Below, piece after piece: positions 51,754 through 61,439 of a stretch of 64,000 nt of DNA (positions are counted from its first letter, which is position 1; each line of letters starts with the position of its first letter). The translations under genes and the position numbers were made by a program. Under the pieces are notes generated by a model that did no database searches, was not told where the DNA came from, and was given only the letters and a program-made list of their open reading frames with translations. This DNA comes from Aromatoleum toluvorans (GTDB taxonomy: Bacteria; Pseudomonadota; Gammaproteobacteria; Burkholderiales; Rhodocyclaceae), in contig NZ_WTVN01000002.1 of assembly GCF_012910905.1 (NCBI RefSeq), positions 124,001 to 188,000 of the forward strand, given 5' to 3'.

Positions 51754-54700
51754 TCATGAGGCCTTCCGCGCCTTCTTCGCGCTTCCCTTGCCGCGCAGCG
51801 CCGCGGCGGGGACACCTTCCTCCTTAACGGCACGGCTCGCGAGAAATTCCCGGAGGATGGTCGCGGTGTGCGAGTCATGCGCCGCGCACACGTCCGCGAC
51901 CGGCCCCTGCGCGACGATGCGCCCGCCGCCGTCACCGCCTTCCGGGCCGAGGTCGAGCAGCCAGTCGGCCTCCGCCATCACGTCGAGGTCGTGCTCGATC
52001 GCGAGCACGGTGTGGCCGGCGTCCGCGAGGCGATGCAGCACGCGGATCAGCTTGTCGACGTCGGCCATGTGCAGGCCCACGGTCGGCTCGTCGAGCACGT
52101 ACAGCGTGTGCTTTTCGGGCGGCAGCGGACGGCCGCCGGTTTTCGCGCTCTCGCCGGCGCGGCCGCGCACTTTCGCAAGCTCGGTGACAAGCTTGATGCG
52201 CTGCGCCTCGCCGCCGGACAGCGTCGGGCTGGGCTGGCCGAGCGTGAGGTAGCCGAGGCCGACGTCCTGCAGCAGCGCGAGCGGATGCGCGATCGAAGGA
52301 TGCGCGGCGAAGAAGTCGACCGCCTCGTCGACCGGCATCGCGAGCACTTCGGCGACCGTCCTGTCGCGCCAGCGCACGGTGAGCGTCTCGGGATTGAAAC
52401 GCGCGCCGCCGCAGGCATCGCAAGGCAGCTTCACGTCGGGCAGGAAGCTCATCTCGACGGTCGTCTGCCCCTGGCCTTCGCACACCGGGCAGCGTCCGGC
52501 GCCGGTGTTGAAGGAGAAGCGCGATGCGTTCCAGCCGCGCGTCTTCGCTTCGAAAGTCTCGGCGAAGAGCTTGCGGATCGCGTCCCAGAAGCCGACGTAG
52601 GTCGCGGGACAGGAACGCGGCGTCTTGCCGATCGGGGTCTGGTCGACTTCGAGCACGCGGCCGACCGCCTGCCAGCCGTCGATGCGTTCGCAGCCGACCG
52701 GCTCGGCCGCGCTGGTCTGCGCTTCGCCGCGGCGGCGGGCGCGCTGCGCGTCGGGGTCGCCGAGCAGCGCGTGCAGGCTCGCGTGGATTACGTCGCGCGC
52801 GAGCGTGGATTTCCCCGAGCCGGACACGCCGGTGACGACCGTGAGCCGCCCGAGCGGCAGGCGTGCGTCGACCGAGCGCAGGTTGTGCAGCGTGGCGTTC
52901 TTCACGACGAGGAAAGGGTGGTCGTCGACGATCGCCAGTGGCGGGCGCATCGGGTGCTGCAGCGGCGCGCGGAAGCAGGCGCCGGTCGCCGATTGCGGCG
53001 CCGCCATCAGGTCGGGCAAGGTGCCTTCGGCGACCACTTCGCCGCCGCGCACGCCGGCGCCGGGGCCGAGATCGATGACATGGTCGGCGCGGCGGATGGT
53101 GTCCTCGTCGTGCTCGACGACCAGCAGCGTGTTGCCGCGGTCGCGCAGCGCTTCGAGGGTGTCGAGCAGCATGCGGTTGTCGCGCGGGTGCAGGCCAATC
53201 GTCGGTTCGTCGAGGATGTAGCACACGCCGCGCAGGTTGGAGCCGAGCTGGGCGGCGAGGCGGATGCGCTGCGCTTCGCCGCCGGAGAGCGTCGGTGCGC
53301 CGCGATCGAGCGCGAGGTAGGCGAGACCGACCTGCTGCAGGAAATCGAGGCGGCCGCGGATCTCGCTGACGAGGTCGCGCGCGATGTCGGTCTCGCGGCC
53401 TTCGAGTTTCAGGCTGTCGAAGAAGCCGGCGACTTTCGCGACTGGCTGCGCCGACAGTTCATGGATGCCGAGATCGCGGAAACGCACCGCGCGCGCGACC
53501 GGATTCAGGCGCGCGCCGTCGCAGCTCGGACAGACTTCTTCGGTGACCTGTTCGGTTTCGGCGAGATCCAGCTCGTTCGCGTCCTCGACGCGGCCTATCG
53601 TGCGCTGGCCGGTGCCGTAGCAGCTCTCGCACCAGCCGTGCTTGGCGTTGTACGAGAACAAACGCGGATCGGGTTCCGGGAAGCTGTCGCCGCAGGACGG
53701 GCAGGCGCGCAGCGTCGAGAAGGTGTGCGGCTGCGCGCCGACCTTGCCGAGCTCCAGCACCTTGATGACGCCCTTGCCGTGTTCGAGCGCTTCGGCGAGC
53801 TGCATACGCAGCACCGCCTCGTGCTCGGGCCCGACGACGACCATGCCGACCGGCAGCTCGATCGTGTGTTCGACGTAGCGGTCCAGCCGCGGCCATTTGG
53901 CGGTCGGGAGGTAGTCGCCGTCGACGCGCAGTTGCGCAAAACCCTTGCCCTTGGCCCACTTCGCGAGCGCCGTGTACAGGCCCTTGCGGTTCGTGACCAG
54001 CGGGGCCAGCAACTCGACCGACGCGCCACGATAGTCGCGCAGGATCTGCGCCGCGATCGCGTCGAAACTCTGCGGCGACACCGGCACGTCGCACTTCGGG
54101 CAGTACTGCGTGCCGAGCTTCACGTACAGCAGGCGCAGGAAGGGCTGGATCTCGGTCAGCGTGCCGACCGTGCTCTTCCTGCCGCCCCGACTGACGCGCT
54201 GCTCGATCGCGACCGTCGGCGGAATGCCGAACAGCGCATCGACGTCGGGGCGGGCCGCCGGCTGCACGAACTGGCGCGCGTAGGCGTTGAGCGATTCGAG
54301 GTAGCGGCGCTGGCCTTCGCCGAAGACGATGTCGAACGCGAGCGTGGATTTGCCCGAGCCGGAGAGGCCGGTGATGACGGTGAAGCGGTCGCGCGGGATC
54401 GTCAGGCTGACGTTCTTCAGGTTGTGCTCGCGCGCGTGGCGGATCTCGATCGCCGGCGCGGCGACGGGGCGGTAGCGCGCGACGGGTTCGGCGACCGCGG
54501 TCGTCGGCTTGCCGAGGGATTCCGCGTAGGCGCGCAGCGCGACGCCGGTGTGCGACGCCGCGCAGGCCATCACGGTCGGTGGCGTGCCGGCGACGACCAG
54601 CTCGCCGCCGTCCTCGCCGCCTTCGGGCCCGAGGTCGATGAGCCAGTCGGCGGCGAGCAGCACGTCGAGGTTGTGCTCGATGACGACCAGCGCGTGGCCG

Positions 54701-57492
54701 GCGTCGAGGAGTTTTTCGAAGGCGCGCAGCAGGGTTGCGACGTCCTCGAAGTGCAGGCCGGTCGTGGGTTCGTCGAAGAGGAAGAGCAGGCGGCCGGTGT
54801 TGGCCTTGGCTTTCGACTTCTTGCCGGAGAGTTTCGCCGCTTCGGCGAGGTGGCCGGCGAGCTTGAGGCGCTGTGCTTCGCCGCCGGACAGCGTCGGCAC
54901 CGGCTGGCCGAGCTTCAGGTATTCGAGGCCGACGTCGGCGAGCGGGGCGAGCGCGGCCTGCACCGCAGGCTGGTCGGCGAAGAAGGCGAGGGCTTCCGAC
55001 ACGGTCATGTCGAGCACGTCCGACACCGACCTGTCGCGCCACGTCAGTTCCAGCACTTCGGGCCGGTAGCGCTTGCCGTCGCAGTCCGGGCAGCGCAGAT
55101 ACACGTCGGACAGGAACTGCATCTCGACGTGTTCGAAGCCGGAGCCGGTGCAGGTCGGGCAGCGGCCGGTGCCGGAGTTGAAGCTGAAGGTGCCGGGGGT
55201 GTAGCCGCGGGTCTTGGCTTCGGGCAGGGCCGCGAACAGGCTGCGGATCGCGTCCCAGGCACCGACGTAGCTGACCGGGTTGGAGCGTGCGCTCTTGCCG
55301 ATCGCGGACTGGTCGACCATCACGACGCCGGAAATCTGCTCCAGCCCTTCGAGGCGCGCGAAGGCGCCGGGGGCTTCGGTGCCGTGGCCGAAGTGTTTGG
55401 CGAGCGCGGGGTAGAGCACGTCCTGGATCAGCGTCGATTTGCCCGAGCCGGAGACGCCGGACACGCACACCAGCTTGCCGAGCGGAATCTCGATGTCGAG
55501 CTCGCGCAGGTTGTGTTCGCGCGCACCGACGAGGCGCAGCACGGGGTCATCCTTGTCGACCGGGCGCGGCTTGCGGCCGGCGTCGACGCGTTTTTTGCCG
55601 GCGAGGTAGGCGCCGGTGAGCGAGGCCGGGTCGGCAGCGAGATCGGCGGGTGGGGCGTAGGCGACGATCTCGCCGCCGCGTTCGCCGGGGCCGGGGCCGA
55701 TGTCGAGCAGGCGGTCGGCGGCGGACATCAGCTGCGGGTCATGTTCGACGACGACGAGGGTGTTGCCGGCGTCGCGCAGCCGCGTCATCACCGCGAGGAT
55801 GCGGTCGATATCGCGCGGGTGCAGGCCGATCGAGGGTTCGTCGAGGACGAACAGGGTGTTCACGAGCGAGGTGCCGAGCGCGGTCGTGAGGTTGATGCGC
55901 TGGACTTCGCCGCCGGACAGCGTGCGCGACTGGCGGTCGAGCGTGAGGTAGGCGAGGCCGACGTTGGCGAGGTAGTCGAGGCGGCTCTTGATCTCGCCGA
56001 GCAGGAGTTCGGTGGCTTCGTCGAGGCCGGACGGGAGTTCGATGCGGGCGATGAAGTCGCGCACGCGGCTGACCGGTTGGGCCATCAGTTCGTGGATGGC
56101 CAATCCAGGTTTTTCGGCGGCGTGATCGGGGCTGCGATGCGCCGCCGCCGCGGGGGCTTCCGGTGCTCGTTGGACGCGTGGCGGACGCCTCGCCCCGAAA
56201 GCCCCCGCGTCGGCGGCTCGGGTCTCGGGATTCTCGTCGGCTTGCGCCGTCTCGTTGTTTGTTTTTTCGCCCAGGCGCCAGAGCAAGGCTTCGGGCTTGA
56301 GTCTCGCGCCCTTGCACGCCGGACATTCCGTGTAGCTGCGGTAGCGCGACAGCAGCACGCGGATGTGCATCTTGTAGGCCTTGCTCTCCAGCCAGTCGAA
56401 GAAGTGGCGCACGCCGTACCACTTGCGCGGCCACGAAGCTTCCCAGCTCTTCCACTCGGGATCGCCTTCGAGCAGCCACGCGCGGTGCTGCGGCGGCAGG
56501 TCGCGCACCGGCACGTCCATCGCGACACCGTACTTCTTCGCCATCTTCGCGAGGTCGTCCTGGCATTCGCGGTAGCTCGCGGTCTGCCAGGGTTTCACGG
56601 CACCTTCGGCGAGCGTCTTGGATTCGTCGGGAATCACCAGCGAAAAATCGACGCCGATCACGCGGCCGAAGCCGCGGCAGGTGTCGCAGGCGCCGATCGG
56701 CGAGTTGAACGAGAAGAGGCCCGGCGTGGGGTCGGAGTAATGGATGTCGCAGTCAGCGCAGTGCAGGTCGCGCGAGAAGCGCCAGACGGTCTCATCGCCT
56801 TCCCCCTGCGCGCGCACCGCGAGGCGGCCGTGGCCGTGGGTCATCGCCGTCTCGATCGCTTCGCTGACGCGGCTGCGTTCGGCGTTCGAAAAGCGGAAGC
56901 GGTCCTGCACGACGTGCAGCAGGTCGCCGCTCTCGGTCGATTCGCGCGCATGGATGCGCGTGTAACCCTGCTGGTTGAGCAGCTGCGTGACTTCGTCTTC
57001 GGTGAAGTTCTTCGGCACCGGCACCGCGAACGTCAGCACGAGGCGCGGATCGTCCGTCGCGCAGCGTTCGGCGAGCGCCGCGTGGATGCTGTCAGGATCG
57101 TCGCGGCGCACTTCCTGGCCGCAGCCGCGGCAATAGAGTTTGGACGCGCGGGCGTACAGCAGCTTGAAGTGGTCGGTCAGCTCGGTCATCGTGCCGACCG
57201 TGGAGCGCGAGGTGCGCACCGGGTTGGTCTGGTCGATCGCGATCGCCGGCGGCACGCCTTCGATGCGGTCGACCTGGGGCTTGTCCATGCGGTCGAGGAA
57301 CTGCCGCGCGTAGGGCGAGAAGGTCTCGACGTAGCGGCGCTGGCCTTCGGCGTACAGCGTGTCGAAGACCAGCGAGGATTTGCCGGAGCCGGAGACGCCG
57401 GTGACGACCGTCAGCTCGTTCAGCGCGATGTCGAGCGAGAGGTTCTTGAGGTTGTTCTGGCGCGCGCCGAAGATGCGGATGCGGTCGGACAT
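51754..57492 (-). CDS. uvrA: Tandem UvrA fusion (two complete UvrA halves in one protein)
   Basis: DNA damage recognition ATPase of nucleotide excision repair, here 1912 residues, twice the usual 940-960. Each half is a full UvrA: half 1 about 1-1000, half 2 about 1010-1912. Four Walker A motifs (G(V/L)SGSGKS(S/T), near 33, 681, 1044 and 1560), four LSGGE signatures and four Walker B DEP motifs are all present. Both halves keep zinc module 1 (CADC..ACDTC and CPSC..WCESC) and module 2 (CPTC..CPDC and CPVC..CDAC). A UvrA dimer equivalent is thus encoded as one chain. Half 1 carries an insertion of about 50 residues near 404-464. A normal uvrA may exist elsewhere in the genome. Confidence 0.93.
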   Translation of the reverse strand: MSDRIRIFGARQNNLKNLSLDIALNELTVVTGVSGSGKSSLVFDTLYAEGQRRYVETFSPYARQFLDRMDKPQVDRIEGVPPAIAIDQTNPVRTSRSTVGTMTELTDHFKLLYARASKLYCRGCGQEVRRDDPDSIHAALAERCATDDPRLVLTFAVPVPKNFTEDEVTQLLNQQGYTRIHARESTESGDLLHVVQDRFRFSNAERSRVSEAIETAMTHGHGRLAVRAQGEGDETVWRFSRDLHCADCDIHYSDPTPGLFSFNSPIGACDTCRGFGRVIGVDFSLVIPDESKTLAEGAVKPWQTASYRECQDDLAKMAKKYGVAMDVPVRDLPPQHRAWLLEGDPEWKSWEASWPRKWYGVRHFFDWLESKAYKMHIRVLLSRYRSYTECPACKGARLKPEALLWRLGEKTNNETAQADENPETRAADAGAFGARRPPRVQRAPEAPAAAAHRSPDHAAEKPGLAIHELMAQPVSRVRDFIARIELPSGLDEATELLLGEIKSRLDYLANVGLAYLTLDRQSRTLSGGEVQRINLTTALGTSLVNTLFVLDEPSIGLHPRDIDRILAVMTRLRDAGNTLVVVEHDPQLMSAADRLLDIGPGPGERGGEIVAYAPPADLAADPASLTGAYLAGKKRVDAGRKPRPVDKDDPVLRLVGAREHNLRELDIEIPLGKLVCVSGVSGSGKSTLIQDVLYPALAKHFGHGTEAPGAFARLEGLEQISGVVMVDQSAIGKSARSNPVSYVGAWDAIRSLFAALPEAKTRGYTPGTFSFNSGTGRCPTCTGSGFEHVEMQFLSDVYLRCPDCDGKRYRPEVLELTWRDRSVSDVLDMTVSEALAFFADQPAVQAALAPLADVGLEYLKLGQPVPTLSGGEAQRLKLAGHLAEAAKLSGKKSKAKANTGRLLFLFDEPTTGLHFEDVATLLRAFEKLLDAGHALVVIEHNLDVLLAADWLIDLGPEGGEDGGELVVAGTPPTVMACAASHTGVALRAYAESLGKPTTAVAEPVARYRPVAAPAIEIRHAREHNLKNVSLTIPRDRFTVITGLSGSGKSTLAFDIVFGEGQRRYLESLNAYARQFVQPAARPDVDALFGIPPTVAIEQRVSRGGRKSTVGTLTEIQPFLRLLYVKLGTQYCPKCDVPVSPQSFDAIAAQILRDYRGASVELLAPLVTNRKGLYTALAKWAKGKGFAQLRVDGDYLPTAKWPRLDRYVEHTIELPVGMVVVGPEHEAVLRMQLAEALEHGKGVIKVLELGKVGAQPHTFSTLRACPSCGDSFPEPDPRLFSYNAKHGWCESCYGTGQRTIGRVEDANELDLAETEQVTEEVCPSCDGARLNPVARAVRFRDLGIHELSAQPVAKVAGFFDSLKLEGRETDIARDLVSEIRGRLDFLQQVGLAYLALDRGAPTLSGGEAQRIRLAAQLGSNLRGVCYILDEPTIGLHPRDNRMLLDTLEALRDRGNTLLVVEHDEDTIRRADHVIDLGPGAGVRGGEVVAEGTLPDLMAAPQSATGACFRAPLQHPMRPPLAIVDDHPFLVVKNATLHNLRSVDARLPLGRLTVVTGVSGSGKSTLARDVIHASLHALLGDPDAQRARRRGEAQTSAAEPVGCERIDGWQAVGRVLEVDQTPIGKTPRSCPATYVGFWDAIRKLFAETFEAKTRGWNASRFSFNTGAGRCPVCEGQGQTTVEMSFLPDVKLPCDACGGARFNPETLTVRWRDRTVAEVLAMPVDEAVDFFAAHPSIAHPLALLQDVGLGYLTLGQPSPTLSGGEAQRIKLVTELAKVRGRAGESAKTGGRPLPPEKHTLYVLDEPTVGLHMADVDKLIRVLHRLADAGHTVLAIEHDLDVMAEADWLLDLGPEGGDGGGRIVAQGPVADVCAAHDSHTATILREFLASRAVKEEGVPAAALRGKGSAKKARKAS
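56141..56217 (-). repeat. Palindromic element inserted in frame in uvrA
   Basis: GCCGCCGCCGCGGGGGCTTCCGG-type arm at 56141-56163 is complementary to 56195-56217 with only two mismatches over 23 bases, around a 31-base loop. It lies inside a stretch (56100-56280) encoding about 50 low-complexity residues absent from ordinary UvrA, between [19 protein letters not shown] and [10 protein letters not shown]. It keeps the reading frame. It looks like a mobile or dispersed palindromic sequence tolerated in a surface loop. No second copy was found in this window. Confidence 0.65.
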
Positions 57493-57495
57493 CGT

Positions 57496-57894
57496 TTACC
57501 TGGTTTCCTTTTCGATCGCCTCTTTGCCCTTCTCCGCGGCTTCCTTGAGTTTTTCGCCGGTGCCGCGCGCAGCGTCGAGGGCCTTCTGCGCCGCGATGCC
57601 GGTCGCTTCCTTCGCCTCGGCGGCCTTTTCCTTGACCACCTGTCCCGCTTCGGCCGCGGCCTCCCTGCCCTTCTCGACGCCTTCCTTCGCCTTCTCGGTC
57701 ACCGCCTCGGCCGCGGCGGAAGCCGCCTCGCCGGCCTTCTGCGCGGCCTCGCCCGCCTTTTCGGCGGATTCCTTCGCCGCCTGAACGGCTTCGCCGGCGG
57801 CAGTGCCGGCCTTATCGGCCGGCTTGTCGCGGCCACAGGCGGCGAGGCCGGCGGACAGGCTTGCGATCAGGATGACGAGCAGGGTCTTCTTCAT
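57496..57894 (-). CDS. Lipoprotein with amphipathic helical repeats (LEA-like)
   Basis: A 132-residue protein with a lipoprotein signal (lipobox LAAC, C20). The mature part is almost wholly made of Ala/Lys/Glu-rich amphipathic helix with 11-residue-type periodicity (for example [20 protein letters not shown]), resembling LEA group 3 or apolipoprotein-like stress proteins and lacking Trp or Pro. Its stop is 3 bases before the uvrA ATG, so uvrA is translated from the same message. Role unknown; desiccation or envelope stress protection is a guess from composition. Confidence 0.85.
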   Translation of the reverse strand: MKKTLLVILIASLSAGLAACGRDKPADKAGTAAGEAVQAAKESAEKAGEAAQKAGEAASAAAEAVTEKAKEGVEKGREAAAEAGQVVKEKAAEAKEATGIAAQKALDAARGTGEKLKEAAEKGKEAIEKETR

Positions 57895-57920
57895 GTTGGG
57901 CTCCCGGGGACAGGTGCTCT

Positions 57921-57949
57921 CAAGATATCGCCGGCAGCGGAAAGTTCAA
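57921..57949 (-). promoter_or_regulatory. Promoter of the lipoprotein-uvrA operon
   Basis: On the minus strand TTGAAC (57949-57944) is followed after 16 bases by TATCTT (57927-57922), a fair sigma70 promoter about 28 bases before the lipoprotein ATG. The same DNA also fits sigmaE: GAACTT (57947-57942), 16 bases, then TCTTG (57925-57921). Which factor is used cannot be told by eye. No LexA box was seen. Confidence 0.5.
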
Positions 57950-57987
57950 GGCGAACATGCCGGCGCAATGCGGGATGCCGAAATGAC

Positions 57988-58014
57988 GAAGGGCCCGCAC
58001 TGGGCGGGCCCTTC
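57988..58014 (-). terminator. Terminator hairpin after efp
   Basis: GAAGGGCCCGC (57988-57998) pairs perfectly with GCGGGCCCTTC (58004-58014) around a 5-base loop, an 11-bp stem 25 bases after the efp stop. On the minus strand it is followed by GTCATTTCGG, a weak U-tract. It separates efp from the lipoprotein-uvrA operon. Confidence 0.7.
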
Positions 58015-58039
58015 CGGTCGCAACGCGGGAACGCGCGGA

Positions 58040-58597
58040 TTACTTCACGCGGTTCTTGTACTCGTCGGTGCGGGTGTCGATCTCGATCTTGTCACCGATT
58101 TCGACGAAAGCCGGCACCGGCAGTTCGAAGCCGGTTGCGAGCTTGGCGGGCTTCATCACCTTGCCCGAGGTATCGCCCTTCACGGCGGGTTCAGTGTAGA
58201 CCACCTCACGCACGACCGAGTTCGGCAGTTCGACCGAGATCGCCTTGCCGTTGTAGAACACGACTTCGCAGGCGAGGCCGTCTTCGAGGTACTTCAGCGC
58301 GTCGGTCATGTTCTCGGCTTCGACTTCGTACTGCTCGTAGTCGGCGTCCATGAACACGTACATCGGGTCGGCGAAGTAGGAGAAGGTCACTTCCTTGCGG
58401 TCGAGCTGGACGACTTCGAACTTGTCGTCGGCCTTGTACACCGACTCCGACGGCGCGCCGGTGAGCAGGTTCTTGAGCTTCATCTTCACGACCGCGGCGT
58501 TGCGGCCGGACTTGTTGTATTCGGCTTTCTGGACGACCAGCGCGTCGGTGCCGACCATGATGACGTTGCCGGAGCGGAGTTCCTGTGCGGTTTTCAT
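58040..58597 (-). CDS. efp: Elongation factor P
   Basis: Rescues ribosomes stalled at polyproline. The 185-residue protein has three beta-barrel domains; the domain I loop reads [19 protein letters not shown] with arginine at position 32. This is the EF-P subtype rhamnosylated by EarP, in contrast to E. coli-type lysine 34. The earP gene is 58 bases upstream in the same direction. ATG at 58597 is the usual start [11 protein letters not shown]. Confidence 0.97.
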   Translation of the reverse strand: MKTAQELRSGNVIMVGTDALVVQKAEYNKSGRNAAVVKMKLKNLLTGAPSESVYKADDKFEVVQLDRKEVTFSYFADPMYVFMDADYEQYEVEAENMTDALKYLEDGLACEVVFYNGKAISVELPNSVVREVVYTEPAVKGDTSGKVMKPAKLATGFELPVPAFVEIGDKIEIDTRTDEYKNRVK

Positions 58598-58655
58598 GCT
58601 GTTTCCTGGTGTAGATCGGGCGCGGACAGGTTGACCGCACAATTTTAAAAACCCG

Positions 58656-59819
58656 CTATTTTACCGCGGGCGCCGAAAATTGCACCAGGGTCGACGCAAG
58701 ATCCTGAAAACGCGCGAGTTCATCCGACCAGCGGCACACGTGCGGGGCGAGCCGGGCCAGCGCGGCTTCGAAGGCGGGCCAGGCCGCCGCGGCATCGCCC
58801 GCGCCGTTCCACGCCAGCCAGAACGCGCGCAGCGCCGCGGCCGCCTCGCCGTCCAGTCCGGCGACGAAACGCGCGACGAAGGCCTCGAGCTTGTCGTGAT
58901 GCACGGCCTCGTCCTGCTCGTAGATGTGCCACACGAAAGGCCGTGCGGCCCACTGCGCGCGCACGAAGGAGTCCTCGCCGCGCACGAAGTTGAGGTCGCA
59001 GGCCCACAGCAGGCGGTCGTAGTCGGCGCTGGCGAGGAAAGGCAGGATCACGGTCGTGAGCCGGCCGGCGGCGAGCATGTCGCCGGGGCGCCCGTCGCCG
59101 CGGCCGAAGAAGCGCAGCACGTCGCCCAGCACGCGGCCTTCGGGCACCAGCAGCACGGTCGGCTGCGGCGCCTCGGCCCAGCGCTGCAGCAGCGCGGGCA
59201 GGCCCGGCTGCTCGTACGCGAACAGCGACACGAGCCGCGCGCCCTCGGGCACTGCCGGGAGACCCAGCCCGGCGAGCCACTCGCGTTGCGCCGCGGCATC
59301 CGCCTGGAAGCGCTCGCGCGCGGCGATCAGCCCCCGCTCGCGCAGCAGCCCGCCGGTACGCGCGGTGAAGCCGGGAAAGCAGAAGCGCTTCGCCAGCGGC
59401 AGGCGCGGATGCGGCGACGCCAGCCCGTGGCAGCCCTCGACCCAGTCCTCGGCCGACAGGTACTCGAGGTTGATCCACTGCGGCCGCGGCGCGCACGCCG
59501 CCATCGCCTCGACGTAGCACTCGGGCGGCTCGCACGCGAAGGCCTCGACGACCGCCCGCGCCGGCCGCACGCGGGGAAAGGGCTCGCACCAGCGCCGCAC
59601 GTCGACGCCCTCCGCGCGCAGCCCGTCCCGGGCGTCCCGCGCGGCCGGACACAGGCGCGCGAAGGTCGCCCAGTCGTCCACCCACAGCCTGACCGCGCAG
59701 CCGTGGTCGTGCGCCAGCGCCTTGGCCAGCCGCCAGCAGACGCCGATATCCCCGAAGTTATCCACAACCCGGCAGAAGATGTCCCAGTCGAAGGCAGGTG
59801 CGGCGTCGGAAAGGCTCAT
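58656..59819 (-). CDS. earP: EF-P arginine rhamnosyltransferase EarP
   Basis: GT-B glycosyltransferase of 387 residues (DUF2331) that attaches dTDP-rhamnose-derived rhamnose to EF-P Arg32. The N-terminal signature [21 protein letters not shown] (residues about 12-32) and the C-terminal nucleotide-sugar block [26 protein letters not shown], including the catalytic DN and the RGEDSF motif, are intact. ATG at 59819 is used; a frame to 59909 runs into the DnaA-box region. With efp it makes a complete modification pair; dTDP-rhamnose synthesis genes are not in the window. Confidence 0.96.
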   Translation of the reverse strand: MSLSDAAPAFDWDIFCRVVDNFGDIGVCWRLAKALAHDHGCAVRLWVDDWATFARLCPAARDARDGLRAEGVDVRRWCEPFPRVRPARAVVEAFACEPPECYVEAMAACAPRPQWINLEYLSAEDWVEGCHGLASPHPRLPLAKRFCFPGFTARTGGLLRERGLIAARERFQADAAAQREWLAGLGLPAVPEGARLVSLFAYEQPGLPALLQRWAEAPQPTVLLVPEGRVLGDVLRFFGRGDGRPGDMLAAGRLTTVILPFLASADYDRLLWACDLNFVRGEDSFVRAQWAARPFVWHIYEQDEAVHHDKLEAFVARFVAGLDGEAAAALRAFWLAWNGAGDAAAAWPAFEAALARLAPHVCRWSDELARFQDLASTLVQFSAPAVK

Positions 59820-59856
59820 GGCAGTGGACAAGTGCGGGGGAAACGCGGGAATGCTT

Positions 59857-60055
59857 TGTGGGAAAAGGCCTGTATTGCGACGAAGCGAAAAACCGGACAC
59901 ATTCGGCACACAGGTGAACGGGGTACTTGTCTACGGACTTTTACCATGCCGGATGACCTGCGGGCACTGGCGAAGGCAGACTTATCCACAGAAAAGGCGA
60001 CACTATATATATCTTTATCTTTTAATTTAAAACCAAATACAAAAAGCAAAACCTT
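59857..60055 (+). repeat. DnaA-box module, copy A
   Basis: Ordered motifs: TGTGGGAAA (59857), CACATTCGGC (59898), ACTTGTCTACGG, CTTATCCACAGAAAA (59981), then an AT-rich tract from 60001 with TCTTTATCTTTTA at 60012-60024 and about 9 G/C in its first 50 bases. Every one of these recurs in copy B exactly 453 bases downstream. Confidence 0.75.
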
Positions 60056-60309
60056 CGGCGCCGCAGGCGGCTACAAGGGCAAGGAATCGCACGATTTCGG
60101 GTCGGGCGGCAAAGCGCAGCGCCTCCCGCCGAAGGGCGTTGGAGGACGACTCGCATCCGGTCGTGCAGTTGCCGAACGAGGCCTTCGACTGATCCGCCCG
60201 ACGAAATCGCGACATCCTGGAACGCCGAAGCCGCAGGTTGGCATGCAACGCCGGCGGACCCGCGAGGGGACTCCGGTGGATAAATCCGTGGAGGAGCAGA
60301 GGGAGACTT

Positions 60310-60507
60310 TGTGGGAAAGGACCGGAAAATCCCCGACCGCCAAATCGGGTCACATTCGGCGCACAGGTGAACCGGGCACTTGTCTACGGGGTTCTACCGC
60401 GCCGAAACCCGCGTGAACAGAGGGGCTCGCAGGCTTATCCACAGAAAACGGCCGCCTATCTTCTTCTTTATCTTTTAAATTAAAAGAAAAACAGAAGAAC
60501 AAAGCGT
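60310..60507 (+). repeat. DnaA-box module, copy B
   Basis: Same motif order as copy A at a constant offset of 453 bases: TGTGGGAAA (60310), CACATTCGGC (60351), ACTTGTCTACGG, CTTATCCACAGAAAA (60434), TCTTTATCTTTTA (60465-60477). Sequence between motifs has diverged while spacing has not changed by a single base, which suggests that spacing matters. Confidence 0.75.
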
Positions 60508-60531
60508 CAACCCGCGGGGCAACGGGAAGGA

Positions 60532-60555
60532 CGCTCCCCTGTGAAGAAGGGAGCG
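60532..60555 (-). terminator. Hairpin downstream of rsuA
   Basis: CGCTCCC (60532-60538) pairs with GGGAGCG (60549-60555) across 10 bases, 80 bases after the rsuA stop. Candidate end of the rsuA transcript; no U-run. Confidence 0.35.
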
Positions 60556-60635
60556 GGTTTCAGGAGGGATGCACGGTTCGGAACAAGGCCGCGGACGCAG
60601 CCCGTGCAGGGGATGGCCCGGTGCGGGCCGGTGTT

Positions 60636-61352
60636 TCAGTCTTCTTCGGAATAGGCGGCGAGGCGGGCGAGATCGGCGTCGTCGAGCCAGCACCATTCGC
60701 CCGCAGCGAGCTCTGCGGGCAGGGCCAGCCCGCCGACGACACTGCGATGCAGGGCCTCGACGCGGTTGCCGGCCGCGGCCAGCATGCGCTTCACCTGGTG
60801 GTACTTGCCTTCGGTGATCGTGAGCCGTAGACTCCGCTCCCCCGTTTTCGCGCAGGCCGCCGCCGCGATCGGCGCGGGCTCGTCGATGAGTTCGACGCCG
60901 GCGAGCAGTGCCGCGATCAGCGCATCGTCGACCGGGTGCTTCGTCGTGACTTCGTACACCTTGGGCGTGCGCTTCTTGCCCGAGCTCCAGCGGTGGATGA
61001 ACTGGCCGTCGTCCGACAGCAGCAGCAGGCCGGTGGTGTCCTGGTCGAGGCGGCCGACGCACTGCGCGTCGCGGTTCGCCAGCATGTCGGGCAGCAGCGC
61101 GAACACCGAGGGGTGGAACTGGGGCTGGCGCGAGCACTCGTACCCGGCGGGTTTGTGCAGCATCAGGTAGGCTTTTTCGCGATAGGTCCAGGCTTCGCCG
61201 TCGACGCTGAATTCGAGGTCCGCAGGCACGAAGTCTTCGGCGGGATTGTCGAGGATCCGGCCTGCGACAGCGACCAGGCCGGCACGGATCAGGGCGCGGC
61301 ATTCCTTGCGGCTGCCGAACCCCTGGGAATGGAGTATTCGTTCGATCTGCAT
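60636..61352 (-). CDS. rsuA: 16S rRNA pseudouridine(516) synthase RsuA
   Basis: Converts U516 of 16S rRNA to pseudouridine. The 238-residue protein has an N-terminal S4-like domain (MQIERILHSQGFGSRKECRALIR), and the catalytic aspartate D103 in GRLDQDTTGLLLLSDDG, matching E. coli RsuA D102. The KxxKVYEV block and ITEGKYHQVKRM are also typical. ATG at 61352 is the family start; a much longer open frame to 62015 is antisense noise. Confidence 0.94.
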   Translation of the reverse strand: MQIERILHSQGFGSRKECRALIRAGLVAVAGRILDNPAEDFVPADLEFSVDGEAWTYREKAYLMLHKPAGYECSRQPQFHPSVFALLPDMLANRDAQCVGRLDQDTTGLLLLSDDGQFIHRWSSGKKRTPKVYEVTTKHPVDDALIAALLAGVELIDEPAPIAAAACAKTGERSLRLTITEGKYHQVKRMLAAAGNRVEALHRSVVGGLALPAELAAGEWCWLDDADLARLAAYSEED

Positions 61353-61439
61353 GGGGCGGATGCTAACCGAAACACGCGGGAGGCTATCGGGCGAGTACCA
61401 TAGTCGCCCTGAGCATTGCCCCGCCCACGGAGCCCGCTG

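Larger units (their letters stand above)
59820..60635. other. Non-coding region with duplicated DnaA-box/AT-rich modules (candidate replication origin-like element)
   Basis: About 0.8 kb between earP and rsuA without a convincing gene. It holds perfect DnaA boxes TTATCCACA at 59982-59990 and 60435-60443, near-boxes TGTGGGAAA at 59857-59865 and 60310-60318, and a reverse TTATCCACC at 60275-60283. Each perfect box is followed within 15-35 bases by an AT-rich tract containing TCTTTATCTTTTA. Box, direction and AT tract reproduce the layout of bacterial oriC. No dnaA or dnaN gene is adjacent inside the window. The alternative is a DnaA-titrating locus. Confidence 0.55.

Noticed and set aside
51868-58353. 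Very long plus-strand open frame opposite uvrA, lipoprotein and efp
   Set aside because: It is antisense to well-supported genes, and its translation is low-complexity Arg/Ala/Gly/Glu typical of the opposite strand of GC-rich coding DNA.
59758-59766. Third perfect DnaA box TTATCCACA
   Set aside because: It lies inside earP and encodes part of the conserved VVDNFGD motif, so protein conservation explains it; not counted as evidence for an origin.
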